A stretch of DNA of 64,000 bases from Paraburkholderia elongata (GTDB lineage: Bacteria; Pseudomonadota; Gammaproteobacteria; Burkholderiales; Burkholderiaceae): NCBI RefSeq assembly GCF_013177735.1, contig NZ_WOEZ01000010.1:1-64000 (forward strand), in the 5' to 3' direction. The notes under the pieces were generated by a model that was given only the letters and a program-made list of their open reading frames with translations, did not search any database and was not told the origin of the DNA. A program made the translations under genes and the position numbers. Every line of letters starts with the position of its first letter. The stretch's first letter is position 1. This document shows, in pieces, positions 24,316 through 32,801 of this stretch.

Positions 24316-24942
24316 ATGCCAAAAACGCTCTCCTCCGACGACATCCAGCAATTCCGCGAAACCATGCGGCGCGTGGCCGAAAACGCGTTCGCCACGCGCG
24401 GCGCGCAAGGCGTGACGATGCGCGAACTGGCAAAGGAGCTGGGTTGCAGCGCGATGACGCCCTATCGCTACTTCCGCGACAAGGACGAGATTCTTGCGAT
24501 GGTCCGCGCTGCGGCGTTCAACCGCTTCGCGGCTCGCCTTGAAGCAGCAGCGAGGGAAGCGCCCGCGACTGACCACTCCGCCGTCAGCGACGCCTATGTG
24601 GCGTTCGCACTCGACGAGCCGCACGCCTACCGCCTGATGTTCGATCTGACCCAGCCGGAAGGCGCCTACCCGGAACTCACGGCCGCGTCGCAGCGCGCCT
24701 GGAAGATGCTCGGGGCGCACTTCGAGCAGCTCGTTGCCGCGGGCATTATGGAAGGCGATCCACAATTGATCGGCTACGCATACTGGGCAAGCCTGCACGG
24801 CTTCACGATGCTGGCGCTCGCCAATCAGTTGCCTTTGCCACAGGCGCAACAAGTTGCCGGGAGCAACGCGCCGACGCGCGAAGCCGTGTTCGCGCAGATT
24901 CGCCGGATGTTGTGGCGCGGGGCCCAGCCGCAGCGCGGCTAG
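24316..24942 (+). CDS. TetR/AcrR-family regulator with WHG-type C-terminal domain
   Basis: This 208-residue regulator has an N-terminal TetR helix-turn-helix, ARGAQGVTMRELAKELGCSAMTPYRYFRDKDEILAMV (about 27-64). A C-terminal ligand domain follows (HAYRLMFDLTQPEG, YWASLHGFTMLALANQL), the WHG subgroup. These usually repress a neighbouring enzyme or exporter, but no obvious target is adjacent; the lipoprotein gene downstream is on the other strand. The ligand is unknown. Confidence 0.85.
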   Translation: MPKTLSSDDIQQFRETMRRVAENAFATRGAQGVTMRELAKELGCSAMTPYRYFRDKDEILAMVRAAAFNRFAARLEAAAREAPATDHSAVSDAYVAFALDEPHAYRLMFDLTQPEGAYPELTAASQRAWKMLGAHFEQLVAAGIMEGDPQLIGYAYWASLHGFTMLALANQLPLPQAQQVAGSNAPTREAVFAQIRRMLWRGAQPQRG

Positions 24943-25030
24943 CCCCGCGTTAGCCCGAGTTAGCCCCTAAACTCGCTCGACGCGAATATCCCGCCGGGAA
25001 GGACTGGATTGAGAAAGCCGGGCGCGAAGT

Positions 25031-25405
25031 TCAGCCCGCGCGCAAGGTCGGATCGACCGCCGCGCGCCAGCTCAACGCCTTGGCTCGCTGGTCGGTGAAG
25101 AACGCAACCCACTGATTACGCACCTGCGGATCGGCACTCGCCCCTTGGCTCGTATAGCGCTGCGCGAGCGACGCCTGGAAGGCGCAGTAATCGTCCTTCG
25201 ACAACTTGCCGCGCCGGTTCGCAACGTACGCATCGAACAGCGTCGCGTAGACGCCTTGCGCGTCGTTGCCGTAGTCGACCGTCTGGGCACTGCACATCTG
25301 TTGCAACGATGCGAACGAGGGCGCGCCCATCGTCCCGTTCAAGCTCGGCGAGCTGACGCACCCCGTCAGGAGCGCAGCGGCGCCGATCATCCAAAGTCCA
25401 CGCAT
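25031..25405 (-). CDS. Small lipoprotein of unknown function
   Basis: A 124-residue protein with a lipoprotein signal peptide: MRGLWMIGAAALLTGC, where LTGC is the lipobox and Cys16 the acylation site. The mature part, SLQQMCSAQTVDYGNDAQGVYATLFDAYVANRRGKLSKDDYCAFQASLAQRY, is helical, with Cys residues in QMC and DYC that could pair. No Asp at +2, so outer-membrane sorting is expected. I do not recognise a family. It is convergent with the tetR gene and divergent from glpD. Confidence 0.7.
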   Translation of the reverse strand: MRGLWMIGAAALLTGCVSSPSLNGTMGAPSFASLQQMCSAQTVDYGNDAQGVYATLFDAYVANRRGKLSKDDYCAFQASLAQRYTSQGASADPQVRNQWVAFFTDQRAKALSWRAAVDPTLRAG

Positions 25406-25533
25406 GAATTCACCTCGAAATGGCTGCTGCCGAAAGTATCGTCCGTGCCCGCGCGTTGCGCCACCACCTTAGCCAACCACTAGAGGGGCGCCTAAGCAAA
25501 CCGAACTTTACTTTTTCGAATATGTTCATTAAA

Positions 25534-25547
25534 GTTCGAAAACGAAC
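25534..25547. promoter_or_regulatory. GlpR operator upstream of glpD
   Basis: GTTCG-AAAA-CGAAC is a perfect palindrome and matches the core of the E. coli GlpR operator (GTTCGATAACGAAC). Further half-sites (TTCG, GTTC) lie at 25515-25526 and 25555. It stands 60 bases before the glpD start. Confidence 0.75.
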
Positions 25548-25607
25548 ACTATGGGTTCGATAGTTTTTCCCAACAGCTTTCCGGATACGACGTAGGGGAC
25601 ACAGCAG

Positions 25608-27137
25608 GTGACGCAAGGCTCGAGATACGATTTGCTCGTCGTGGGCGGCGGGATCAACGGCGCAGGCATCGCACGCGATGCGGCGGGCCGCGGCCTGTCG
25701 GTGCTGCTCTGCGAACAGGACGATCTGGCATCCCATACGTCGTCGGCCAGTACCAAGCTGATTCACGGCGGTCTGCGCTACCTCGAGTACCGCGAGTTCG
25801 GGCTGGTGCGCAAAGCCCTGCAGGAGCGCGAAACGCTGCTGCGCGCAGCACCTCACATCATGTGGCCGCTGCGCTTCGTGATGCCGCAAATGCCCGATCT
25901 GCGCCCGGCCTGGCTCATTCGCGCCGGCCTGTTCCTTTACGATCACCTCGCCAAGCGCGAACTCCTGCCCGGCTCGCGCGGCATTGTGATGCGCAACCAT
26001 CCTGCTGGCGCACCGCTGATCGATTCGATCAAGCGCGGTTTCGTGTATTCGGATGGCTGGGTGAATGACGCGCGTCTGGTCGTGCTGAACGCGCTGGATG
26101 CGCAGGAACGCGGCGCAAAGATTCTCACGCGCACCAAGCTACTGAGCGCGGTCCGCGCCGGTGGCGAATGGCGCGCGCAACTCAAGCGCGCGGACGGCAC
26201 GATCCTCGACGTGCGCGCTGCTTCGATCGCAAACGCCGCCGGTCCGTGGGTCGGCGAACTGCTGCAAGGCGCGCTCGGCCGCGAGGCGACGCACAGCGTG
26301 CGCCTTGTGAAAGGCAGCCATATCGTCACGCGCCGCCTGTTCGAGCACGATCACGCGTACATCTTCCAGAATCCGGACAAGCGGATCATCTTCGCGATTC
26401 CGTACGAACACGATTACACGCTGATCGGCACAACCGACCTCGAATATCGCGGCGACCCCGCGCAAGTAGCGATCGACGCCGACGAAACACAGTACCTGTG
26501 CGATTCGATCAACCGCTACTTCAAGCAGAAGATCTCGCCGCAAGACGTGCGCTGGACCTACTCGGGCGTGCGTCCGCTGCTCGAGGAAGAAGGCGCAGAC
26601 AACCCGTCGGCGGTCACCCGCGATTACTCGCTCGAACTCGACGCGCCCGCGGGCGAAGCACCGCTTCTGTCCGTGTTCGGCGGCAAGATCACGACATTTC
26701 GCAAGCTGGCGGAAGAAGCCGTCGGCAAACTCGCGCACGCGCTGCATAAGGGCACGCCTTCGTGGACGGCCGGTGCGCCGTTGCCCGGTGGCGATATTCC
26801 GCAAGCCAACTTCGAACGCTTCCTCACCGGCTTCAAGCAGCAGAATGCATGGCTGCCCGCCGATCTGGCTCACCGCCTCGCTCGTGCGTACGGCACGCGC
26901 GTGAAGCATGTCATTGGCAATGCGCGCTCGGTGGCAGACCTCGGCCGCGCTTTCGCGCCAGGTCTCTACGAAGCCGAACTCACTTATCTGCGCGACACCG
27001 AATGGGCGCGCAGCGCGCAGGACGTGTTGTGGCGCCGTTCGAAACTCGGCCTCCACGTCGAACCGGGCACGCTCGATTCGATCACACACGACATTGACGC
27101 ATGGTTCGCCCGCGAGCCGGTCCGACAGAGCGCTTAG
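25608..27137 (+). CDS. glpD: Aerobic glycerol-3-phosphate dehydrogenase (FAD)
   Basis: A 509-residue membrane-associated flavoenzyme that oxidises sn-glycerol 3-phosphate to dihydroxyacetone phosphate and reduces ubiquinone. The FAD-binding motif LLVVGGGINGAGIARDAAGRG is at the N-terminus, followed by STKLIHGGLRYLE, and the conserved VRPLL and VFGGKITTFRKLAEEA blocks. The start is GTG 25608, with weak AGCAGG upstream; no better start exists. It is the first gene of glpD-glpK-glpF, behind the GlpR operator. Its stop codon lies within a 13-bp tandem repeat. Confidence 0.96.
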   Translation: MTQGSRYDLLVVGGGINGAGIARDAAGRGLSVLLCEQDDLASHTSSASTKLIHGGLRYLEYREFGLVRKALQERETLLRAAPHIMWPLRFVMPQMPDLRPAWLIRAGLFLYDHLAKRELLPGSRGIVMRNHPAGAPLIDSIKRGFVYSDGWVNDARLVVLNALDAQERGAKILTRTKLLSAVRAGGEWRAQLKRADGTILDVRAASIANAAGPWVGELLQGALGREATHSVRLVKGSHIVTRRLFEHDHAYIFQNPDKRIIFAIPYEHDYTLIGTTDLEYRGDPAQVAIDADETQYLCDSINRYFKQKISPQDVRWTYSGVRPLLEEEGADNPSAVTRDYSLELDAPAGEAPLLSVFGGKITTFRKLAEEAVGKLAHALHKGTPSWTAGAPLPGGDIPQANFERFLTGFKQQNAWLPADLAHRLARAYGTRVKHVIGNARSVADLGRAFAPGLYEAELTYLRDTEWARSAQDVLWRRSKLGLHVEPGTLDSITHDIDAWFAREPVRQSA

Positions 27138-27219
27138 TTACGTCACTTAGTTAGGTCGTTCAGTTAGGCCACGTAGTTGAGTCACTTAGTTGACCCACTT
27201 CGTCAGACCACCTGGTCAG
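27129..27219 (+). repeat. Seven degenerate 13-bp tandem repeats across the glpD stop
   Basis: Seven consecutive 13-base units begin at 27129, 27142, 27155, 27168, 27181, 27194 and 27207. The consensus is close to GTCACTTAGTTAG; the fourth and fifth differ from it at two and one positions, the last two at more. The TAG stop of glpD falls inside the first unit. There is no reading frame through the array. Confidence 0.8.
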
Positions 27220-27402
27220 GCGATAGCAACGCAGCTTGGCTACGTGGACGAACCCACATGAACCGAATCGATTTTCACCCCCTCGGCTACTGAGAAAGCC
27301 GGGACGCACCACCTCAAACTGTTGCAGCCCGCTTAAAACAACAAGCCGTTCCCGTCGCCGGTCAGCAGTCCGGCGATTCATAAAACGCATGGAGAAGACA
27401 CA

Positions 27403-28902
27403 ATGCAGGATCAGTACATCCTCGCGCTTGACCAAGGCACCACCAGCTCCCGCGCGATGCTGTTCGACCGGCTCGGCAACGTCGTGTCGACCGCTCAGAA
27501 AGAATTCCAGCAAATCTATCCGCGTCCGGGTTGGGTCGAGCACGACCCGCAGGAAATCTGGTCGACCCAGGCCGGCGTCGCCGCCGAAGCCGTCACACGC
27601 GCCGGCATGAACGGCACGTCGATCGCCGCGATCGGCATTACCAATCAGCGCGAGACCACCATTGTGTGGGACCGCGAAACCGGCCATCCGATCTATAACG
27701 CGATCGTCTGGCAAGACCGCCGCACTGCCGACTTCTGCGATCAGCTCAAAGAGCAGGGCCTCGAAGAAAAAGTCCGCGCGAAAACCGGCCTGCCAATCGA
27801 CTCGTACTTCTCGGCGACCAAAATCCGCTGGATTCTCGACAACGTCGAAGGCGCACGCGAAAAGGCAAAGCAAGGCCGCCTCGCTTTCGGCACGGTGGAT
27901 AGCTGGCTGGTGTGGAATTTCACCAAGGGCGGCCTGCACGTCACCGACGTGACCAACGCGTCGCGCACGATGCTGTTCAACATCCACACGCTGAAGTGGG
28001 ACGACGAACTGCTCGAAGCGCTCGACATTCCGCGCAACATGCTGCCGGAAGTGCGTGCGTCGTCGGAAGTGTACGGGCCGACCAAGACCACCGTGTTCGC
28101 TTCCAAGATTCCGCTCGCGGGCATCGCCGGCGACCAGCATGCGGCCCTGTTCGGCCAGATGTGCACGGAGTCGGGCATGGTGAAGAACACCTACGGTACC
28201 GGCTGCTTCCTCGTGATGAACACCGGTGAAAAGCCGATCGAATCGAAGAACAATCTCGTCACCACGATTGCCTGGCAAATCGGCGACCAGATCAACTACG
28301 CACTCGAAGGCAGCATCTTCATCGGCGGCGCGGTGGTGCAATGGCTGCGCGACGGCCTCGGCATCATCAAGAACGCCGCTGAAATCGAAACGATGGCGCG
28401 CAGCGTACCGCATAGTGACGGCGTGTATCTGGTGCCCGCGTTTGCCGGCCTCGGCGCGCCGCACTGGAATGCCCGCGCGCGCGGCACGCTGTTCGGCGTG
28501 ACGCGCGGCACGACCTCGGCACATATCGCCCGCGCCGCGCTCGACTCGATCGCCTATCAATCGCTCGACGTGCTGAAAGCAATGGAAGCCGACTCTGGCA
28601 TTCGCATCGGTGAATTGCGCGTGGACGGCGGCGCTTGCGCGAACAATCTGCTGATGCAATTCCAGGCGGACATTCTCGGCGTCGACGCAGTACGGCCGAA
28701 GGTATCGGAGACGACCGCATTGGGCGCGGCGTATCTGGCCGGTCTCGCGGTCGGCTACTGGAAAGACGTGAACGAGCTGAAAAGCCAATGGGCGCTCGAT
28801 CGCCGTTTCACGCCTGCCCTGCCGCATGCCGATGTCAAGGAATGCCTCGACGGCTGGAAGCGCGCGATTCGCGCCGCGAAGGCCTGGGCCGACACGCCCT
28901 GA
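27403..28902 (+). CDS. glpK: Glycerol kinase
   Basis: This 499-residue cytoplasmic FGGY kinase phosphorylates glycerol with ATP, the entry step of glycerol catabolism. Diagnostic segments are [18 protein letters not shown] at the N-terminus, [32 protein letters not shown] and [17 protein letters not shown]. The length equals that of family members. It follows glpD after a 265-base spacer carrying the tandem repeat, and precedes glpF by 85 bases, in line with feeding glycerol from the channel into GlpD. AGAAGA precedes the ATG. Confidence 0.97.
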   Translation: MQDQYILALDQGTTSSRAMLFDRLGNVVSTAQKEFQQIYPRPGWVEHDPQEIWSTQAGVAAEAVTRAGMNGTSIAAIGITNQRETTIVWDRETGHPIYNAIVWQDRRTADFCDQLKEQGLEEKVRAKTGLPIDSYFSATKIRWILDNVEGAREKAKQGRLAFGTVDSWLVWNFTKGGLHVTDVTNASRTMLFNIHTLKWDDELLEALDIPRNMLPEVRASSEVYGPTKTTVFASKIPLAGIAGDQHAALFGQMCTESGMVKNTYGTGCFLVMNTGEKPIESKNNLVTTIAWQIGDQINYALEGSIFIGGAVVQWLRDGLGIIKNAAEIETMARSVPHSDGVYLVPAFAGLGAPHWNARARGTLFGVTRGTTSAHIARAALDSIAYQSLDVLKAMEADSGIRIGELRVDGGACANNLLMQFQADILGVDAVRPKVSETTALGAAYLAGLAVGYWKDVNELKSQWALDRRFTPALPHADVKECLDGWKRAIRAAKAWADTP

Positions 28903-28987
28903 TCCCAGCTTTCACACAACACTTCTCGATATAACGAAGCCGCTTGTCCCGCGGCTTCCCTAACAACTATATTTCGGATAACCAACC

Positions 28988-29701
28988 ATGTCTCCTTACA
29001 TTGCGGAATTCATCGGCACCGCGCTCCTGGTGCTGCTCGGCAACGGCGCTGTCGCCAACGTGCTGCTCGCCCGCACCAAAGGCAAAGGCGCGGACCTGAT
29101 CGTGATCGTGATGGGCTGGGCGATGGCCGTGTTCATCGCCGTGTACGTCACGGCATCGTACAGCGGCGCGCACCTGAATCCTGTGGTGACGATCAGCCTC
29201 GCGCTGGCAAGCAAATTCGCGTGGGCCAAAGTACCCGGCTATATCGCGGCGCAGATGCTCGACGGCATGGCGGGCGCCCTGCTCGTGTGGCTTGCGTATC
29301 GTCAGCACTTTGCGAAAGAAGGCGATGCCGACGTGAAGCTCGGCGTGTTCTGCACGTCGCCCGCCATTCGCAGCGTGCCGCATAACCTGCTCACCGAAAT
29401 GATCGCGACTTTCGTGCTGATTCTCGGCGTGCTGTACCTGGCTTCGCCGCAAGTTGGCCTGGGCGCGCTCGACGCACTGCCGGTCGGCCTGCTCGTGCTC
29501 GGCATCGGCATTTCACTCGGCGGCCCGACCGGTTACGCGATGAGCCCGGCGCGCGACCTGTCGCCGCGTCTGATGCACGCGCTGCTGCCGATTCCGGGCA
29601 AGCGCGACAGCGACTGGCGTTATTCGTGGATTCCGGTGTGCGGTCCGCTGCTGGGCGGCGCGCTGGCAACGGGGCTGTATCTGTACCTGCACGCGCACTG
29701 A
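28988..29701 (+). CDS. glpF: Aquaglyceroporin (glycerol facilitator), second NPA changed to SPA
   Basis: The 237-residue MIP-family channel has six helices and two half-helices. The first pore motif is canonical (SGAHLNPVVT, NPV at 64-66). The second reads GYAMSPARDLSPR, so Asn of NPA is Ser186 (codon AGC; one base from AAC). The following Arg and Asp of the GlpF-type selectivity filter (ARD) are intact, which supports glycerol as substrate. The place behind glpK also supports it. Whether the Ser variant keeps full conductance is unknown. Confidence 0.9.
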   Translation: MSPYIAEFIGTALLVLLGNGAVANVLLARTKGKGADLIVIVMGWAMAVFIAVYVTASYSGAHLNPVVTISLALASKFAWAKVPGYIAAQMLDGMAGALLVWLAYRQHFAKEGDADVKLGVFCTSPAIRSVPHNLLTEMIATFVLILGVLYLASPQVGLGALDALPVGLLVLGIGISLGGPTGYAMSPARDLSPRLMHALLPIPGKRDSDWRYSWIPVCGPLLGGALATGLYLYLHAH

Positions 29702-29710
29702 TCTTGCGGC

Positions 29711-29748
29711 GCACATCGGGCGCATATAAAGGGGCGCGCCCGATGTGC
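29711..29748 (+). terminator. Large hairpin after glpF
   Basis: A 12-bp perfect stem (29711-29722 with 29737-29748) and a 14-base loop lie just after glpF. No T-run follows, so it may stabilise the mRNA 3' end instead of terminating. Confidence 0.5.
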
Positions 29749-29899
29749 TCCAAGAGCACACTGAAGGCGGAATTAAGCGCCGACGGAAAGCGAAGGCGCC
29801 GCGCATGCGGCGCCAAAGCACGTATCATGATGCTTTCAATCTCCGCGCATGAGCTTGCAACTGTCTTGCTCGCGTGCCTCTCGCTTTCCGTTTTAAAGC

Positions 29900-30586
29900 A
29901 TGATCGACCACCTCATCTGTGACTGCGACGGCGTGCTCGTCGACAGCGAAATCATCGCTGACCGCGTGATGCTCGACACGCTGTCAGCCACCTTCCCGGG
30001 CCTCGACTTCGAACCCGTCGTCAAGACGGCGTTCGGCCAGCAGACCTCGCGCTTTCTCGAAGGCATCGAGGAGTCGTTCGATATCACGCTGCCGGCCGAT
30101 TTCTTCAATACGATCGAACACAACGTCGAACTCGCGCTCGCGGCATCGCTCAGCCCGATCAACGGCGTGCGCGACGCATTGCAACGCGTGACGCTGCCGG
30201 CCGCTGTCGTGTCGAACAGCCGGATGGCACGCGTCAATGCGTCGGTGCGGCGCGCGGGTTTGCAGCAGATTTTCGGCGAACGGATTTTCAGCGCCGAACA
30301 GGTGGCGCGGCCGAAGCCTTATCCGGATGTGTATCTGTTCGCGGCGAAGACGCTCGGTGTGGAGCCGGCGCGCTGCATCGTCGTGGAAGATAGCGTGGCC
30401 GGTTTGAATGCGGCGCGGGCGGCGGGCATGAAGACGATTGCTTTCGTCGGCGCGAGCCATATCCCCGACGGTTACGCGGATGCACTGCGCAAGATGGGCA
30501 TGACACGCATCATGAAGCATATGGACGAACTGCCCGCGCTGGTCGAAGCCGGCGTGCGCGGTGAGTTTGGCGACGTGCAGTCTTAA
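29900..30586 (+). CDS. HAD-superfamily hydrolase (beta-phosphoglucomutase-like)
   Basis: The 228-residue protein has all four HAD motifs: DCDGVLVDS (nucleophile Asp8 and acid/base Asp10), SNSRMARVNAS (motif II), the motif III Lys in VARPKPYPDVYLFAA, and VVEDSVAGLNAARAAGM (motif IV). The cap is the helical C1 type as in YieH/GPH-like phosphatases and phosphoglucomutases. The substrate is an unknown phosphorylated metabolite; nearness to the glp genes allows a sugar or polyol phosphate. A Cys in position 7 and 9 context (LICDCDG) is ordinary. Confidence 0.85.
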   Translation: MIDHLICDCDGVLVDSEIIADRVMLDTLSATFPGLDFEPVVKTAFGQQTSRFLEGIEESFDITLPADFFNTIEHNVELALAASLSPINGVRDALQRVTLPAAVVSNSRMARVNASVRRAGLQQIFGERIFSAEQVARPKPYPDVYLFAAKTLGVEPARCIVVEDSVAGLNAARAAGMKTIAFVGASHIPDGYADALRKMGMTRIMKHMDELPALVEAGVRGEFGDVQS

Positions 30587-30696
30587 CGGGTGCAACAAGA
30601 AAAAAGCCGGCTGCAATTGCCGGCTTCAGGATTCAGGCTTCAGGCTTCAGACTGCTGACTAACCCCACACCGCCGCACGCGACACACCCTTACGCA

Positions 30697-31431
30697 TCAA
30701 ACCTCATCCGCGACGCATTCGCGCGCCGTCGCCAGCGACTGACGGAATTCCACCAGCTCCGCAATCGTCAGCATCGGCAGATTGTGTTGCGCCGCGAAGC
30801 GCTCCACATCCGCGCCGCGCGTCATCGTGCCGTCCGCGTTCATCAGTTCGCACAGCACGCCAGCCGGCTTCAGACCCGCGAGAATCGCCAGATCGACCGT
30901 GCCTTCGGTGTGGCCGCGACGCGCGAGCACGCCGCCCGGTTGCGCACGCAGCGGGAACACGTGGCCCGGGCGCACGATATCGGCAGGTTTCGCCGTATCG
31001 CTGATGGCCGCGCGAATCGTCGTCACGCGATCGAGTGCGGACACGCCGGTGGTCACGCCATCGCGTGCTTCGATCGAAACCGTGAACGCGGTGCCATGAC
31101 GACTTTCGTTATTGACGGCCATCGGCGGCAGTTCGAGTGCACGAATCTTGTCGTCGGGCAGGCACAGGCAGACGATGCCGCTGCATTCGCGAATCAGCAA
31201 GGCCATGGTTTCGACGGAAAGACGCTCGGCCGAGACGATCAGATCGGCTTCGTTCTCGCGATCGTGATCGTCTTGCAGGACGACGGCTCGGCCATCGCGC
31301 ATGGCTTGCAGCGCGGCGGCGATACGCGGCGGAACTGCTTCGGTAGCGAGCAGGGGGAGATCGAGGAATGCGCTATCCGCAATCACCGACGGAGCAGGAA
31401 AAGTAACAAAGGACATAGTTGAAACGCTCAT
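30697..31431 (-). CDS. ribB: 3,4-dihydroxy-2-butanone 4-phosphate synthase
   Basis: A stand-alone 244-residue DHBP synthase that makes the four-carbon unit of riboflavin from ribulose 5-phosphate. The acidic loop [11 protein letters not shown] (metal and substrate), [13 protein letters not shown], and [29 protein letters not shown] are diagnostic. It lacks the GTP cyclohydrolase II half of ribBA. An N-terminal extension of about 35 residues precedes the usual start. Starts at 31431 and 31416 are both possible; neither has a clear Shine-Dalgarno. An FMN riboswitch lies 135 bases upstream. Confidence 0.93.
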   Translation of the reverse strand: MSVSTMSFVTFPAPSVIADSAFLDLPLLATEAVPPRIAAALQAMRDGRAVVLQDDHDRENEADLIVSAERLSVETMALLIRECSGIVCLCLPDDKIRALELPPMAVNNESRHGTAFTVSIEARDGVTTGVSALDRVTTIRAAISDTAKPADIVRPGHVFPLRAQPGGVLARRGHTEGTVDLAILAGLKPAGVLCELMNADGTMTRGADVERFAAQHNLPMLTIAELVEFRQSLATARECVADEV

Positions 31432-31564
31432 CGCAAAAGTTGGGCGAGAAACGTTTCAGGGCATTGCAAACAGACAAAGACGCGCCGTTGAACGCCGCGC
31501 AAAGCGACGCTCGCGCACCGCTCCAACCTCTGGCGGCGCCCCGGAAACGAACATGACTATCTGC

Positions 31565-31745
31565 ACATCTTCTTCCATCCGGACTCTAACCGTCGGCTCT
31601 GGCTTCTCACCAGATCTGCTGACCCCACTGCGCTTTCGGTACGCTGAAAGCCGAACGACGCGGGCGCTCGCGGGCTCACCGGCTCACGCTTTCGCGCTGC
31701 CGGCATACCGCCGGTGGGGAATTTCACCCCGCCCTGAAGACGCAC
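31565..31745 (-). promoter_or_regulatory. FMN riboswitch (RFN element)
   Basis: On the minus strand the conserved aptamer blocks occur in order: CTTCAGGGCGGGGTGAAATT, CCCCACCGGCGGTATG, then after a long variable stem GAAGCCAGAGCCGACGG and TTAGAGTCCGGATGGAAGAAG. It controls ribB: FMN binding would lower expression. The gap to the ribB ATG has GC-rich stems that could hide the ribosome site. Confidence 0.95.
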
Positions 31746-31878
31746 TGATTGCCGGATCAACCGGCTGGCAAAGAATACAACAGTCGCGCAAAACCTGCAG
31801 CGCAACCCCTACCGACTAGACGGACATCGCTGCTTCAGAGCCGATCCTCACAGCACATCCGCCTGAAAACCTGACTCG

Positions 31879-32568
31879 TCAAACCGGCGCGGCCTGCCGC
31901 GTCAAATCGTGCGGCGCAGGCACGTCCCAGCGCGGCGGCGTTTCCGCCTTCAGTGTCACGCGAAACGCGCGCGCTTCGGTGTCACCGGGATTGCGCAGGC
32001 TGTGCGGCTGGTCAGCGTCGAACACGATCGCGTCGCCCGTTGCCAGCAATTGGCGCTGGTCGTGCACGCTCACTTCCAACGTGCCTTCGCTCACCACCAG
32101 ATTCACCGTGGTGCCAGGCGCACGGCGCGTGCCGGCCTCGGTATGCAACGGCGCGATACGCAGCTCGTGAAACTCGGCGGCGGTCGGCTCGGCGTCCGGA
32201 TACAGCGGCCGGGCCGAGTAGCGTCCATTCGAACTGACGACACGCGACGAACGCTCCGCTGGCAAATGTTCGAAGCCGTTGGTCGCATGACGCCGCAAGA
32301 ACGCCGCCACCGATACCTTCAACGCCGATGCCACCTTGCACAGCACCTTGATCGACGGCACGCTGCGCGCCGACTCGATCTGCGCGAGCATCGCTCGCGA
32401 GACGCCCGAAGCACGGGCGAGAGCGTCGAGCGAAAGTTGGCGCTCGGCGCGCAAACGGGCGAGATTCACGCCGACCAGATGTTCAAGAGCATCGAAGGGT
32501 TCAGCAGCACGCGGCGACGCATGGGTATCGGCCGTGGGATCGCGAACCAGCGCAAGCGGGGAATGCAT
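31879..32568 (-). CDS. XRE-family regulator with cupin sensor domain
   Basis: The 229-residue regulator starts at 32568 (MHSPLALVRD), eight bases after GGAGG. It has a helix-turn-helix at about 38-95 (RLRAERQLSLDALARASGVSRAMLAQIESARSVPSIKVLCKVASAL) and a C-terminal cupin barrel (GTLEVSVHDQRQLLATGDAIVFDADQPHSLRNPGD) that likely binds a small effector. This architecture (SutR/PuuR-like) often controls neighbouring transport or catabolic genes. The MFS gene on the same strand (32802-33968), upstream of it, could be a target; this is inferred. Confidence 0.88.
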   Translation of the reverse strand: MHSPLALVRDPTADTHASPRAAEPFDALEHLVGVNLARLRAERQLSLDALARASGVSRAMLAQIESARSVPSIKVLCKVASALKVSVAAFLRRHATNGFEHLPAERSSRVVSSNGRYSARPLYPDAEPTAAEFHELRIAPLHTEAGTRRAPGTTVNLVVSEGTLEVSVHDQRQLLATGDAIVFDADQPHSLRNPGDTEARAFRVTLKAETPPRWDVPAPHDLTRQAAPV

Positions 32569-32801
32569 GATTGCCTCCAGGAGCGCCGCCAGACGGCGGG
32601 CAAGCGGTTGGTGGAAGCAAGATAGCATCGCGCCTCGCCGCGCCCAACGAAGTTATCTTCACACTGTTATCAGCATTGCGGAGGACGATTCTCGCAAAGC
32701 TTGTGCGAATTTTTCATATGGGCGTGTTCGGGCTCAGATGCGCTCAAGCACGTACACACACTCAAGCACATGTGAGCACATCAGGTGTGCCGCACCTACA
32801 C

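Noticed and set aside
27160..28827. A 555-residue minus-strand frame opposite glpK
   Set aside because: Biased composition and no domain; glycerol kinase covers the same bases.
31557..31805. An 82-residue minus-strand frame
   Set aside because: It coincides with the FMN riboswitch; conservation here is explained by RNA structure.
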